Positions 43,877 to 52,877 of a stretch of 64,000 nucleotides of DNA are shown here, in pieces. Origin of the DNA: Streptomyces sp. L2 (lineage in GTDB: Bacteria; Actinomycetota; Actinomycetes; Streptomycetales; Streptomycetaceae). Below the pieces are notes generated by a model. It did not search any database and was not told where the DNA came from. It saw only the letters and a list, made by a program, of their open reading frames with translations. Position 1 is the stretch's first letter, and each line of letters begins with the position of its first letter. The DNA lies in the NCBI RefSeq assembly GCF_004124325.1, contig NZ_QBDT01000001.1, forward strand, positions 682,001 to 746,000. Direction: 5' to 3'. A program made the translations under genes and the position numbers.

Positions 43877-44779
43877 TCAGTCCTGGGCCGCCGCTCCCAG
43901 GGCGTCGAGCACCGGCCGGATCAGCGGATGGCCCTCGGCGCCGCGTCGTACGGCGGCGAAGACGCGCCGGGTCGGGGCCACGCCGTCGACGGGGCGGACG
44001 ACCACACCGGTGAGGTCCATGCCGCGCAGCGCGGAGCGGGGCACGAGGGCGACGCCCGCGTCGGCGGAGGCCAGCGCGACGACCGCGCGGAAGTCGTCGG
44101 AGGAGTGTTCGAGGCGGGGCTGGTATCCGGCGCTCTCGCAGGCCAGGACGACCACGTCGTGGCAGGGGTTGCCGGGATAGGGGCCGATCCACGGATCCTT
44201 CGCCAGTTCGGCGAGGGGGACCTCCGGGGCGTCCGCGAGCCGGTGTCCGAGGGGGACGACGGCGTCGAAGGGCTCGGCGTACAGGGAGACGTGGGTCAGC
44301 CGGGGGTCGTCGGCGGCCGGCGCCCCCCGGTACTCGACCGCGACGGCCACGTCGACCTGCCGGTCCAGGACCATGGGGAGGCTGGCGTCGCCCTCGGCGT
44401 CCTGGACGCGGATGCGTATGCCCGGCGCGCTGTGCGCGAGCCGGGCCACGGCGGGCGCGACGACTTGGGCGATGCCGGTCGCGAAGGCGGCCACGGTGAC
44501 CGTGCCGGCCTCGCCCGAGCCGTACGCGGCCAGCTCGGCCTCGGCGCGCTCCAGCTGGGCGAGGACCGCGTTGGTGTGGCTGAGCAGGATCTCACCGGCC
44601 GGGGTGAGCCGTACGCCCTTTGCGCTCCGCTCGACGAGCCGGTGCCCGGTCTCCTGCTCCAGGGCCGTGAGCTGCTGGGAGACGGCGGAGGGGGTGAGGT
44701 AGAGCGCGGCGGCCGCCGCCGTGACCGTGCGGTGGTCGGCCACCGCACGGAGGATGTGGAGCCGCCGTGCCTCGATCAT
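43877..44779 (-). CDS. LysR-family transcriptional regulator
   Basis: A 300-residue regulator. Residues 1-62 are the LysR winged helix (RRLHILRAVADHRTVTAAAA, LTPSAVSQQLTALEQETGHR). The rest is the periplasmic-binding-type effector domain (VTVAAFATGIAQVVAPAVAR, GIRIRVQDAEGD, DPWIGPYPGNPCHDVVVLAC). It begins 30 bases after the kbl stop on the same strand. LysR proteins often regulate adjacent genes, so threonine catabolism is one possible target, but most act on divergent genes and none lies here. Effector unknown. Confidence 0.87.
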   Translation of the reverse strand: MIEARRLHILRAVADHRTVTAAAAALYLTPSAVSQQLTALEQETGHRLVERSAKGVRLTPAGEILLSHTNAVLAQLERAEAELAAYGSGEAGTVTVAAFATGIAQVVAPAVARLAHSAPGIRIRVQDAEGDASLPMVLDRQVDVAVAVEYRGAPAADDPRLTHVSLYAEPFDAVVPLGHRLADAPEVPLAELAKDPWIGPYPGNPCHDVVVLACESAGYQPRLEHSSDDFRAVVALASADAGVALVPRSALRGMDLTGVVVRPVDGVAPTRRVFAAVRRGAEGHPLIRPVLDALGAAAQD

Positions 44780-44809
44780 GCCCCCATTATCCCAGGGCGT
44801 CGGTCCTGG

Positions 44810-46003
44810 TCAGGCCCTCAGCTCCGCGCGCGCTGCGATGAACGCGTCGATCGCCCGGTTGACGTCCTCGGTGGAGTGCGCGGCGGACAGCTGGACGCGG
44901 ATACGGGCCTGGCCCTGCGGGACGACCGGGTAGGAGAAGCCGATCACGTACACGCCGCGCTCCAGCAGCAGCTCGGCCATGCGGCCGGCCTCCGAGGCGT
45001 CGCCGATCATGACGGGCGCGATGGCGTGATCGCCGGGGAGGATGTCGAAGCCCTCCTCGGTCATCCGGCGGCGGAACAGCGCGGTGTTCTCGGCGAGGCG
45101 GACCCGCAGGTCGTCGGCCGACTCCAGGAGGTCGAGGACCTTCAGGGAGGCGGCGGCGATGACCGGGGCGAGGGTGTTGGAGAACAGGTACGGGCGGGAG
45201 CGCTGGCGCAGCAGGGCGACGATCTCGGCGCGGGCGGCGACGTAGCCGCCGGAGGCGCCGCCGAGGGCCTTGCCGAGCGTGCCGGTGATGATGTCGACGC
45301 GGTCCATGACACCGTGCAGCTCGGGCGTACCGCGACCGGTGGGGCCGACGAAGCCGACGGCGTGGGAGTCGTCGACCATGACCATGGCGTCGTAGCGGTC
45401 GGCGAGGTCGCAGATCTCCGCGAGGGGCGCCACGTAGCCGTCCATGGAGAAGACGCCGTCGGTGACGATCAGCTTGCGCCGGGCGTCGCCCGCGGCCTTG
45501 AGCTGGGTCTCCAGATCGGCCATGTCGCGGTTGGCGTAGCGCAGTCGCTGGGCCTTGCTGAGGCGGATGCCGTCGATGATGGAGGCGTGGTTGAGGGCGT
45601 CGGAGATCACCGCGTCCTCGGGGCCGAGGAGGGTCTCGAAGACACCGCCGTTGGCGTCGAAGCAGGAGGAGTAGAGGATCGTGTCCTCCTGCCCGAGGAA
45701 CGCGGCGAGGCGGGCCTCCAGCTCCTTGTGCACCTCCTGGGTGCCGCAGATGAAGCGGACGGAGGCCATGCCGTAGCCCCAGCGGTCCAGGGCCTCGTGG
45801 GCGGCGGCGACCACGTCGGGGTGGTCGGCGAGGCCGAGGTAGTTGTTGGCGCAGAAGTTGAGGACCTCGCCGGGGCGGCCGCCCGCGGTGACGTTCACGG
45901 TCGCGGACTGCGGGGTGCCGATGACCCGCTCGGGCTTGTGCAGTCCGGCGGCACGGATCTCGTCGAGGGTGGTACGCAGGTCGTCTCGAACAGAGTTGAA
46001 CAT
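44810..46003 (-). CDS. kbl: 2-Amino-3-ketobutyrate CoA ligase (glycine C-acetyltransferase)
   Basis: A 397-residue PLP enzyme of the alpha-oxoamine synthase family. It cleaves 2-amino-3-ketobutyrate with CoA to glycine and acetyl-CoA. Signatures: [19 protein letters not shown] near residue 48, [19 protein letters not shown] near 125, [20 protein letters not shown] near 200, and the PLP-lysine region [20 protein letters not shown] near 240. I chose MFNSVRDD because GGAG lies six bases upstream. tdh lies upstream on the same strand, completing the two-step threonine-to-glycine pathway. Confidence 0.93.
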   Translation of the reverse strand: MFNSVRDDLRTTLDEIRAAGLHKPERVIGTPQSATVNVTAGGRPGEVLNFCANNYLGLADHPDVVAAAHEALDRWGYGMASVRFICGTQEVHKELEARLAAFLGQEDTILYSSCFDANGGVFETLLGPEDAVISDALNHASIIDGIRLSKAQRLRYANRDMADLETQLKAAGDARRKLIVTDGVFSMDGYVAPLAEICDLADRYDAMVMVDDSHAVGFVGPTGRGTPELHGVMDRVDIITGTLGKALGGASGGYVAARAEIVALLRQRSRPYLFSNTLAPVIAAASLKVLDLLESADDLRVRLAENTALFRRRMTEEGFDILPGDHAIAPVMIGDASEAGRMAELLLERGVYVIGFSYPVVPQGQARIRVQLSAAHSTEDVNRAIDAFIAARAELRA

Positions 46004-46039
46004 GAGGGACTCCATCAAGTGCGGGGCGAGTGAGCCGAA

Positions 46040-46125
46040 GGGGCGCGCCTGTGTCGAGGGACCGAGCGCGCGGAGGCCCGAAGGGTTGAGAACGGTCGGT
46101 TCCTCGACACAGGCTTTGGCGCCCC
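46040..46125. repeat. Large inverted repeat between tdh and kbl
   Basis: GCCTGTGTCGAGG (46,047-46,059) and CCTCGACACAGGC (46,102-46,114) are perfect 13-base inverted copies. GGGGCGC and GCGCCCC extend the stem outward after a small bulge. It fills the 143-base gap within the tdh-kbl operon and may act as RNA hairpin, attenuator or mRNA stabiliser. Confidence 0.8.
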
Positions 46126-46146
46126 GGAGGTGAACCGAGCCGGAAA

Positions 46147-47175
46147 TCAAGCAGTCCAGTCCAGGATGATCTTGCCGCTGGTGCCGGACGCCGCGTCGGC
46201 GAAGGCGGCCTCGTGGTCGCGGTAGCCGTAGCGGCCGGTGATCACGGGAGCGAGGTCCAGGCCGCCCTCCAGCAGGACGGACATCGCGTACCAGGTCTCG
46301 AACATCTCGCGGCCGTAGATGCCCTTGATGGTGAGCATCGAGGTGACGATCCGGGACCAGTCGACCGGGAACTCCTCGGCGGGCAGGCCGAGCATGGCGA
46401 TGCGGCCGCCGTGCGTCATGTTGGCGATCATGTCCCGCATGGCCTCGGCGCGGCCGGACATCTCCAGGCCGATGTCGAAGCCCTCGCGCAGCCCCAGTTC
46501 GCGCTGGCCGTCGGCGATCGTGGACCGGGACACGTTCAGCGCCAGGCTGACGCCGATCTTGCGGGCCAGTTCCAGGCGCTCCTCGCTGACGTCGGTGATG
46601 ACGACGTTGCGGGCGCCGGCGTGCCGGGCGACGGCGGCGGCCATCAGGCCGATCGGGCCCGCACCGGTGATCAGGACGTCCTCGCCGACCAGCGGGAAGG
46701 ACAGCGCGGTGTGCACGGCGTTTCCGAACGGGTCGAAGATCGCGGCGACGTCGAGGTCGACGGGGACGCGGTGCACCCACACGTTGGACGCGGGCAGGGC
46801 GACGTACTCCGCGAAGGCGCCGTCGCGGCCGACCCCGAGCCCGAGGGTGGCCCGGCACAGGTGGCGGCGGCCGGCCAGGCAGTTGCGGCATTTGCCGCAC
46901 ACCAGGTGGCCCTCGCCGCTGACCCGGTCGCCGATGCGGATGTCGGCGACGTCGCGGCCGGTCTCGACCACCTGGCCGACGAACTCGTGTCCGACGACGA
47001 GGGGGGTGCGGATCGCCTGCTGCGCCCAGCCGTCCCAGGCCCGGATGTGCAGGTCGGTCCCGCAGATACCGGTCCGCATGACCTTGATCAGCACATCACC
47101 GGGTCCGATGGCGGGCTCGGGTACGTCCGTGAGCCGGAGTCCGGGCTCCGCCTTCTCCTTGACCAGCGCCTTCAC
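46147..47175 (-). CDS. tdh: L-threonine 3-dehydrogenase
   Basis: A 342-residue zinc-dependent medium-chain dehydrogenase that oxidises threonine to 2-amino-3-ketobutyrate with NAD+. Catalytic zinc ligands lie in [19 protein letters not shown] (Cys) and [16 protein letters not shown] (His-Glu). The structural zinc cysteines are in [16 protein letters not shown] near residue 95. The Rossmann motif is [20 protein letters not shown] near 168. [14 protein letters not shown] is typical of threonine dehydrogenases. The GTG start follows CAGGAGCGG. Its product is the substrate of the downstream kbl enzyme. Confidence 0.93.
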   Translation of the reverse strand: MKALVKEKAEPGLRLTDVPEPAIGPGDVLIKVMRTGICGTDLHIRAWDGWAQQAIRTPLVVGHEFVGQVVETGRDVADIRIGDRVSGEGHLVCGKCRNCLAGRRHLCRATLGLGVGRDGAFAEYVALPASNVWVHRVPVDLDVAAIFDPFGNAVHTALSFPLVGEDVLITGAGPIGLMAAAVARHAGARNVVITDVSEERLELARKIGVSLALNVSRSTIADGQRELGLREGFDIGLEMSGRAEAMRDMIANMTHGGRIAMLGLPAEEFPVDWSRIVTSMLTIKGIYGREMFETWYAMSVLLEGGLDLAPVITGRYGYRDHEAAFADAASGTSGKIILDWTA

Positions 47176-47364
47176 GCGTGCCGCTCCTGTGGGGTGAGGT
47201 CCCGGCCGCGGGGCATGCCGAAGGAGCCCGCGCCGGGTCAGAGGGGTGGAATCACCCTGCAATCTGCCGTATCGGGGGCCCCGGGGTCCATCGAGCTTTT
47301 CTTAACCGCCGCCACAGCTTTCCTTCACGCCCCGCACTGCACGCCTGACCGCGGGCCCGGCCGG

Positions 47365-47940
47365 TCACGGCGGCAGGCCGTCCTCGGCCGACCGTTCGAG
47401 GCGTACGGCGAGGTCGGCGGCCAGCGCCTTGATGGTCTCCAGGCCTGCCTTCCCCCAGGCCCGCGGCGCCACGTCGGACACACTCACCGTGCCGAGGGCC
47501 ATGCCGGAGCTATCGAGGAGCGGGGCGCCGAGGTAGGAGCGGATGCCGTACTCGTCGACGACGGGGTTGCCGGCGAACCGCGGGTAGTCGCTGACGTCCT
47601 CCAGGACCAGCGCCTTGCGGCGGACCACGACGTGCGGGCAGAAGCCGTGGCCGCGCGGCAGGACACGGCCGACCTCAGGGCTGGTGCCGTCCTCCCGGAC
47701 CACGGGCGGGAACACCGGGACGCGCAGTCCGGCGAAGAACTGGCGTTGCTCGCCGATGAAGTTGACCATGGCGTAGGGCGCGCCGGTGAGCTGGGCGAGG
47801 TGGTCGGCGAAGGCGTCGAGGGCGGGTTCGGGCCGCTCGCCGAGGCCGAGCCGGCGCAGCCGGTGCACGCGGGCGGGGGCCTCCTTGTCCTCGGGGGTGA
47901 GCAGCAGGCCCCTGACGGGCCGGGGCGGCTCATAGCTCAT
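47365..47940 (-). CDS. GAF domain-containing protein, conservon-associated
   Basis: A 191-residue protein occupied almost entirely by one GAF domain: HLAQLTGAPYAMVNFIGEQR near residue 48, HGFCPHVVVRRKALVLEDVS near 97, IRSYLGAPLLDSSGMALGTV near 133. GAF domains bind small molecules or chromophores; the single Cys in GFCPHV resembles the chromophore-linked position in some, but that is not evidence of one here. It lies 117 bases downstream of the conservon GTPase gene on the same strand and could be its sensor or an accessory. Confidence 0.8.
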   Translation of the reverse strand: MSYEPPRPVRGLLLTPEDKEAPARVHRLRRLGLGERPEPALDAFADHLAQLTGAPYAMVNFIGEQRQFFAGLRVPVFPPVVREDGTSPEVGRVLPRGHGFCPHVVVRRKALVLEDVSDYPRFAGNPVVDEYGIRSYLGAPLLDSSGMALGTVSVSDVAPRAWGKAGLETIKALAADLAVRLERSAEDGLPP

Positions 47941-48057
47941 GTCCGGGCTCCGTCGCGGTGGGCGAACCTCATGTGCGGGCTCCGTGGGCGGTGTGTCGGG
48001 TGACTGATGGTGAGTGAAGCGGGGTCGGCTGCGGGCGGTGGGGCGGGGTCGGACGGG

Positions 48058-48657
48058 TCACAGGTGGGCGCTGCGGCTCGGGGCGGGCGCCGGGGTGTGG
48101 GCGAGGAGGTGGCGGACGAGGACCAGCAGGGTCTGCACGCCGGAACTGGAGATGCGGGCGTCGCAGCGGACGACCGGGATCCGCGGGTCGAGGTCGAGGG
48201 CGGACCGTACCTCCTCGGGGTCGTAGCGGTAGCCGCCGTCGAACTCGTTGATGGCGATGATGAAGGCGAGGCCGCGTTCCTCGAAGAAGTCGACGGCCGC
48301 GAAGCACTCCTGGAGGCGGCGGGTGTCGGCGAGGATCACGGCGCCGAGGGCGCCCTCGGACAGTTCGTCCCACATGAACCAGAACCGCTCCTGTCCGGGC
48401 GTGCCGAACAGGTACAGGACGTGCTGCGGGTCGAGGGTGATGCGCCCGAAGTCCATGGCGACGGTCGTCTCGACCTTGTTCTCGATGCCGTCGAGGTTGT
48501 CCGTGGCGGCGCTGACCGTGGTGAGCAGTTCCTCCGTGCTGAGCGGGGCGATCTCGCTGACCGCGCCCACGAAGGTCGTCTTGCCGACCCCGAACCCGCC
48601 CGCCACCAGGATCTTGAGCGCGGTCGGGAACGGGTCAGAGCTGTCGTCGTAGTCCAT
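48058..48657 (-). CDS. Conservon small GTPase (CvnD-like)
   Basis: A 199-residue ATP/GTP-binding protein. Walker A is KILVAGGFGVGKTTFVGAVS near residue 14, the switch region TTVAMDFGRITLDPQHVLYL near 65, DxxG-like FGTPGQERFWFMWDELS near 88, and base recognition FIIAINEFDGGYRYDP near 130. These are the features of the MglA/Ras-like proteins encoded in Streptomyces conservons. Its start lies 23 bases inside the DUF742 gene. It should act at the membrane with the sensor kinase, roadblock and DUF742 proteins. Confidence 0.92.
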   Translation of the reverse strand: MDYDDSSDPFPTALKILVAGGFGVGKTTFVGAVSEIAPLSTEELLTTVSAATDNLDGIENKVETTVAMDFGRITLDPQHVLYLFGTPGQERFWFMWDELSEGALGAVILADTRRLQECFAAVDFFEERGLAFIIAINEFDGGYRYDPEEVRSALDLDPRIPVVRCDARISSSGVQTLLVLVRHLLAHTPAPAPSRSAHL

Positions 48658-49012
48658 CGAGCACTGCCTCCAGCAGAGACCGGTCAGTGGGGTTGTGGTG
48701 GAAGGCGGGGGGCTTGGTGGTCAGCGCCCCGCAGTCGACGAGGTCGGACAGCAGCACCTTGGTGACCACCGCGGGCAGGGTGAGGTGGGCGGCGACCTCG
48801 GCGACCGAGACGGGGGCCCGGCACAGGTCGAGCGCCTGGGCGTGCTCGGGGCCGAGGTAGCCGAGCGGGGTGACGCCGGTGGCCATCACCTGGGACATCA
48901 GGTCGAGGGCGATGCTGGGCTCGGTGCGGCCGTTGCTGACCGTGAAGGGTCGCACCAGGCGTCCGGCCGCGTCGTCGAGCCAGGGCCCGTCGCCGGCTGT
49001 GGCCACGCTCAC
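48635..49012 (-). CDS. Conservon DUF742 protein (CvnC-like)
   Basis: A 125-residue protein from a GTG that overlaps the roadblock stop codon (GTGA). DDAAGRLVRPFTVSNGRTEP, LDLMSQVMATGVTPLGYLGP, EHAQALDLCRAPVSVAEVAA and LPAVVTKVLLSDLVDCGAL are the DUF742 features, the third being a winged-helix-like region. DUF742 proteins always lie between the roadblock and GTPase genes of conservons and probably link them. The 23-base overlap with the GTPase gene shows coupling. Confidence 0.9.
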   Translation of the reverse strand: MSVATAGDGPWLDDAAGRLVRPFTVSNGRTEPSIALDLMSQVMATGVTPLGYLGPEHAQALDLCRAPVSVAEVAAHLTLPAVVTKVLLSDLVDCGALTTKPPAFHHNPTDRSLLEAVLDGLRRQL

Positions 49013-49443
49013 GGCCTCGTCGCCGTGGGTTCGACGGCGTGCTGCCGGGGTGCGGTGACCAGATAGGGGCGGACGCTCTTGACGAGCATGGCCATCTCGT
49101 AGCCGAGCACGGCGGCGTCGGCCTCGCGGCCGGCGAGCACGGCGAGGCAGGTGCCGGAGCCGGCGGTGGTGACGAACAGCAGGGTCGAGTCGAGTTCGAC
49201 GACGACCTGCCGTACGTCCCCGCCGTCGCCGAACCGGACGCCCGCGCTGCGGCCGAGGGAGTACAGGCCGGAGGCCAGGGCCGCCATGTGGTCGGCGCTG
49301 TCCGGGTCGAGGCCGTGCATGGACTTCACGAGTCCGTCGCAGGACAGCAGCACGGCGCTGGCGGTGTGCGGGACGCGTTGCACGAGGCCGCTGAGCAGCC
49401 AGTCGAGGTCGGATGCCTGGGCGGTCGGCGCATCGCTCGCCAT
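49009..49443 (-). CDS. Conservon roadblock/LC7 protein (CvnB-like)
   Basis: A 144-residue roadblock protein: LDWLLSGLVQRVPHTASAVL near the N-terminus, SCDGLVKSMHGLDPDSADHM, and RQVVVELDSTLLFVTTAG near residue 85. It is closer to the conservon consensus than the paralogue at 2,450. It lies 83 bases after the sensor-kinase gene and overlaps the DUF742 gene by four bases. It presumably regulates nucleotide exchange or hydrolysis on the GTPase encoded two genes downstream. Confidence 0.9.
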   Translation of the reverse strand: MASDAPTAQASDLDWLLSGLVQRVPHTASAVLLSCDGLVKSMHGLDPDSADHMAALASGLYSLGRSAGVRFGDGGDVRQVVVELDSTLLFVTTAGSGTCLAVLAGREADAAVLGYEMAMLVKSVRPYLVTAPRQHAVEPTATRP

Positions 49444-49526
49444 GGTGGATCGACTCCTTGGGGTACGAAGGTCTGTGGAAGCGGGGGGTGGGCGGGTGAG
49501 GTCGCCACAGCTTCAGGCGTCGGGCG

Positions 49527-52403
49527 TCATCCGGCCGGTGCGCTCCCGTCGGCACGACCGGAAAACTCGGTCCCGGGCGCGGGGGCGTGCGCCTGGGCGC
49601 GGGGTATGGGTGGCTGACCGGGTGCGGCCGGAGCCGCCCCCGACGGACCGTCACCCACCGGCTCCTGGAACGGAACGGGCAACGCCCTGACGCGGGTCTG
49701 GTGTCCGGCGCCGCTGCCCCCCTCGGCGCCCGGGGCCAGATGAAGCATGTCCAGAGCCGACGGCGTCAACTCTCCGCCGGACCGTCCGCGTCCGAGCTCG
49801 GCCCCGTCGGAAGACTGACCCCGCCGCGGAAGTGCCGGCGCCGACGGCAGACTCCCACCGTGCCGCTCACGCTCGCCACCGGACGACTGGGACGCCGGAT
49901 CGTACGACAGCGATTCGGCTGCCGGTGGCGGCACAGCCCGGGCCCGTACGGGGAGTTCGCTGCGGGCCGGTTCGCCGGACAGCTGCGGGCCCAGATCGTA
50001 CGGAAGCGGATCGGCTGCTGATGGCCGCACCGCCCGGGTACGTACGGGGAGGTCGCTGCCGGCGGGCTCGCCGGACGGCTGCGCGGCCGAATCGTACGGA
50101 AGCGGATCGGCTGCTGATGGCCGCACCGCCCGGGCGCGTACCGGGAGTTCACCGCCGGCGGGCTCGCCGGTCGGGGCCTCATGGGGCGCCTTCGGCGTGG
50201 TGGGCTGCCAGGGTGCCGGGTCCGTGTGGCCGGCGGCCTCGCCCGTGGGCTCGCTCCAGGGGGGAGCCGCGTGCGCAGGCTCCTCGGGTCCGGGCTGCTC
50301 CAGGTGCTGCTGTGCCTCGGCCAGGCCGATACCGCGCTGGAAGGCGGCCATCAGGCCGGGGTCGTGGCCCGCGACGGTGTCGGTGTCCGGGCGGGGGGCG
50401 GGGCCGCCCCGCAGTTGGGGCACGATGTGCTCCTGGGCGCGGCGGCGGGGCAGTCGGGGCTTGTCCATAGTGCCGCGTACGGCGCCCGCGCGCGGGGTGG
50501 GCGCCAGGCCGGCGTGGGCCTCGACGGTCACCCGGTCCTCGGCGCTGACCCCGGGCACGGCCTCGGCGGGGTTGGCCCGCCGCTCCCCGGCCCCGCGCAC
50601 GGGCAGGGGGGCCGGCGCGTCCCCGGCCCGCGCCCCCGCCGTCGAGCCGGTCCCGGTCCTCCCGCTCCCGCCCTGCGCGTCCCCGAGCGGCCCACGCTCG
50701 GGGTGCACGGACGCGAGCCGGGCGGTGCCGTTGGTTCCGTCGCCCACGGCCTCGCTCGGCGCGGCGCCGTTCCACGCGCTCCCGTTCAGAGGTGCGACGT
50801 TCGGCGCGGCGCCGTTCCTGGCCGCCGGGGCGGCGCGTCCGGGTGTGCGGAGTGCGTGCCGGCGGCGGCCGGCGGCGGGGGGCCGGGCGGGCGCGCTCGG
50901 CGCGGCGGACGGGTCGTCGGCCGGCGCGGCGCCCGGACCGTTCGCCCGGTCGTCGTCCGCCTCCACCGCCCCTGCGTCACCCGTCTCCGCCGTGGCCCGG
51001 CCCTGCGCGCCGCCGACGGAACCGGGGATGCCACCGGCCGGCACCGCCTGCCACTCCGCCTGCGGCCCTGCCTGCGCGGGAATCGCCGCTTCAGGACGGG
51101 CGCCCTGCGGGGAGTGCGGCGCCGGCACCGCCAACCGCCCGCCGGCCGACGCCTCCTGCGGTCCCACCGTTCCGGTTCGGGCCGCGGGCGCGGCCGGTGC
51201 CGTGCCCAGCAGGGCCTGGGGGACGACGAGTACGGCCTGTACGCCGCCGTAGATGTTGGTCTGCAGGCGCACATGGATGCCGTGGCGGCGGGCGAGTTGG
51301 GAGACGACGTAGAGGCCGATGCGGCCGTCGGCCAGCAGGCTGGCGACGTTGACCTGGTCGGGGTCGGCGAGCAGGGCGTTCATCCTGCTCTGTTCGCCGA
51401 CCGGCATGCCGAGCCCGCGGTCCTCGACCTCCACGGCGAGCCCGGAGGTCACGAGGTTGGCGCGGAGCAGCACCTGGGTGTGCGGCGCGGAGAACACCGT
51501 GGCGTTCTCGACGAGTTCGGCGAGCAGGTGGATCACGTCGGCGACGGCGTGCCCGCGCAGTTCGCCGTCGATGGGCGGCACCAGCTTGACCCGGGAGTAC
51601 TGCTCGACCTCGGCGATGGCGGAGCGCAGCACCTCGGTCATGTCGACCGGGTTGCTCCACTGCCTGCGGGAGACGGCGCCGCCGAGCACGGCGAGGTTCT
51701 CCGCGTGCCGGCGGATGCGGGTGGCGAGGTGGTCGACGTGGAAGAGGCCCTTGAGCAGGTCGGGGTCCTCGATCTGGTTCTCCAGGTCGTCCAGGATCGA
51801 GATCTCCCGGTGCACGAGGGACTGGAGCCGCCGCGCGAGGTTGACGAAGACCTCCAGTTTCTGCTCGCTGCCGGCCTGGCTGGAGAGCTGGGCCGCCTGC
51901 ACGACGGCGGTGACGGCGCCGTCGTGCGCGCGGGCCAGGTCGGCGGCGAGGAGCTCGAAGTCGTCGGCGTCCTCCGGCGGCCCGCGGCGCGCCGCGCGGT
52001 GCGGCGGGTCCTCTCCCTGGCGGAGTGCCTCGACGAGGTCGAGCAGGTCGGCCTCGCCGCGGGCGGCCGTGCGGCGCAGGGCGCCGATCCGGTCGGCGAC
52101 CTGGCGGGCCGCACGGTCCGCGGCCACGGCGGCGGTCAGCACTCCCGCGACGGTCACGGCGACCGCGCCCGCGAGCACGGCCCACAGGGTGGGCCCCGGG
52201 TGCGCGCCGGTGGAGCGGACGCTGAACAGCACGGCCGCGCTCGCGCTGAGCGCGACCGCGACGGGCGGCAGCACCGCGAGCCGCATCAGCTGTGGCCGTA
52301 TGTGCGTCTCGGGCAGTGCGGGGGCGGGTCGGGCGACCGGTCGCCCGTGCCGGCCGCCCTCACGGCGGTCGGGTCGGGCGGCCGGTGCGCGGAGGTGAGA
52401 CAT
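49527..52403 (-). CDS. Conservon sensor histidine kinase (CvnA-like) with long tail
   Basis: A 958-residue membrane protein. Two hydrophobic helices (LMRLAVLPPVAVALSASAAV and LWAVLAGAVAVTVAGVLTAA) lie within residues 40-110. A dimerisation helix contains FHVDHLATRIRRHAENLAVL, and the ATPase domain contains LLAELVENATVFSAPHTQV and VEVEDRGLGMPVGE. After about residue 430 comes a disordered Pro/Ala/Gly tail of more than 500 residues with three tandem 32-residue repeats. I chose MSHLRAPAAR, since GAGG lies six bases upstream; longer starts are open. First gene of the conservon. Confidence 0.87.
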   Translation of the reverse strand: MSHLRAPAARPDRREGGRHGRPVARPAPALPETHIRPQLMRLAVLPPVAVALSASAAVLFSVRSTGAHPGPTLWAVLAGAVAVTVAGVLTAAVAADRAARQVADRIGALRRTAARGEADLLDLVEALRQGEDPPHRAARRGPPEDADDFELLAADLARAHDGAVTAVVQAAQLSSQAGSEQKLEVFVNLARRLQSLVHREISILDDLENQIEDPDLLKGLFHVDHLATRIRRHAENLAVLGGAVSRRQWSNPVDMTEVLRSAIAEVEQYSRVKLVPPIDGELRGHAVADVIHLLAELVENATVFSAPHTQVLLRANLVTSGLAVEVEDRGLGMPVGEQSRMNALLADPDQVNVASLLADGRIGLYVVSQLARRHGIHVRLQTNIYGGVQAVLVVPQALLGTAPAAPAARTGTVGPQEASAGGRLAVPAPHSPQGARPEAAIPAQAGPQAEWQAVPAGGIPGSVGGAQGRATAETGDAGAVEADDDRANGPGAAPADDPSAAPSAPARPPAAGRRRHALRTPGRAAPAARNGAAPNVAPLNGSAWNGAAPSEAVGDGTNGTARLASVHPERGPLGDAQGGSGRTGTGSTAGARAGDAPAPLPVRGAGERRANPAEAVPGVSAEDRVTVEAHAGLAPTPRAGAVRGTMDKPRLPRRRAQEHIVPQLRGGPAPRPDTDTVAGHDPGLMAAFQRGIGLAEAQQHLEQPGPEEPAHAAPPWSEPTGEAAGHTDPAPWQPTTPKAPHEAPTGEPAGGELPVRARAVRPSAADPLPYDSAAQPSGEPAGSDLPVRTRAVRPSAADPLPYDLGPQLSGEPARSELPVRARAVPPPAAESLSYDPASQSSGGERERHGGSLPSAPALPRRGQSSDGAELGRGRSGGELTPSALDMLHLAPGAEGGSGAGHQTRVRALPVPFQEPVGDGPSGAAPAAPGQPPIPRAQAHAPAPGTEFSGRADGSAPAG
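49881..50168 (-). repeat. Three tandem 96-base repeats in kinase tail
   Basis: Three consecutive 96-base units encode 32-residue repeats beginning GEPAG-x2-LPVRxRAVRP and ending near PYD-x4-S. Units one and two are almost identical in protein; the third is diverged. Confidence 0.9.
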
Positions 52404-52877
52404 CTGCGTCCTCGTACTGGTCCGTCGGGCTGCCATCCGGACACTCACAGTAGTCGCCAGAGCATCATGTGCGGTGGGCAGTTGACAAAGTCCCCCGCGG
52501 ACAGTCCCGCTCTGGTATGAGGCTTCGTACGACAGACCGATGACCTTTTCGGACGGGTGAGGCAGACCCGAAAGGGTTCGATACGACCTGGTCAAAAGCG
52601 ATCAGCGGCGCAAGGGGTGCCCGGAAGGTCTCGTGCGCCCCCTATCCCATCGCACGCCTCGATGCGCGCCGCCCCGCACCCCGGGCGGCACGCGGCACTC
52701 GCGCCCACACCCGCGGAACCGTCACTCACAGTATCGGCGTTGGCCTGCGCTCAGGGGCGTTGTCAGTGGTGCTCCGTACTGTGAAGCCATCATCCGAACG
52801 GACCGGCGTCCGCGGCGGGTTGGCCGACCCGTGGCAGACGTCCGCGCGCCCATGGGCACACAAAGGGGACTGACACG
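52404..52877. other. Divergent intergenic region (474 bases)
   Basis: It holds the promoter of the conservon (reverse) and of the vWA gene (forward). A CACAGTA near 52,446 and CTCACAGTATCGG near 52,725 are similar short elements upstream of each gene. No clear operator palindrome is visible. Confidence 0.4.

Noticed and set aside
46040..46125. Simple rho-independent terminator between tdh and kbl
   Set aside because: No T-run follows on the sense strand and the genes form one pathway, so full termination would make little sense.
50181..52520. 779-codon forward-strand open frame
   Set aside because: Antisense to the conservon sensor kinase; low-complexity Gly/Arg/Ala product.
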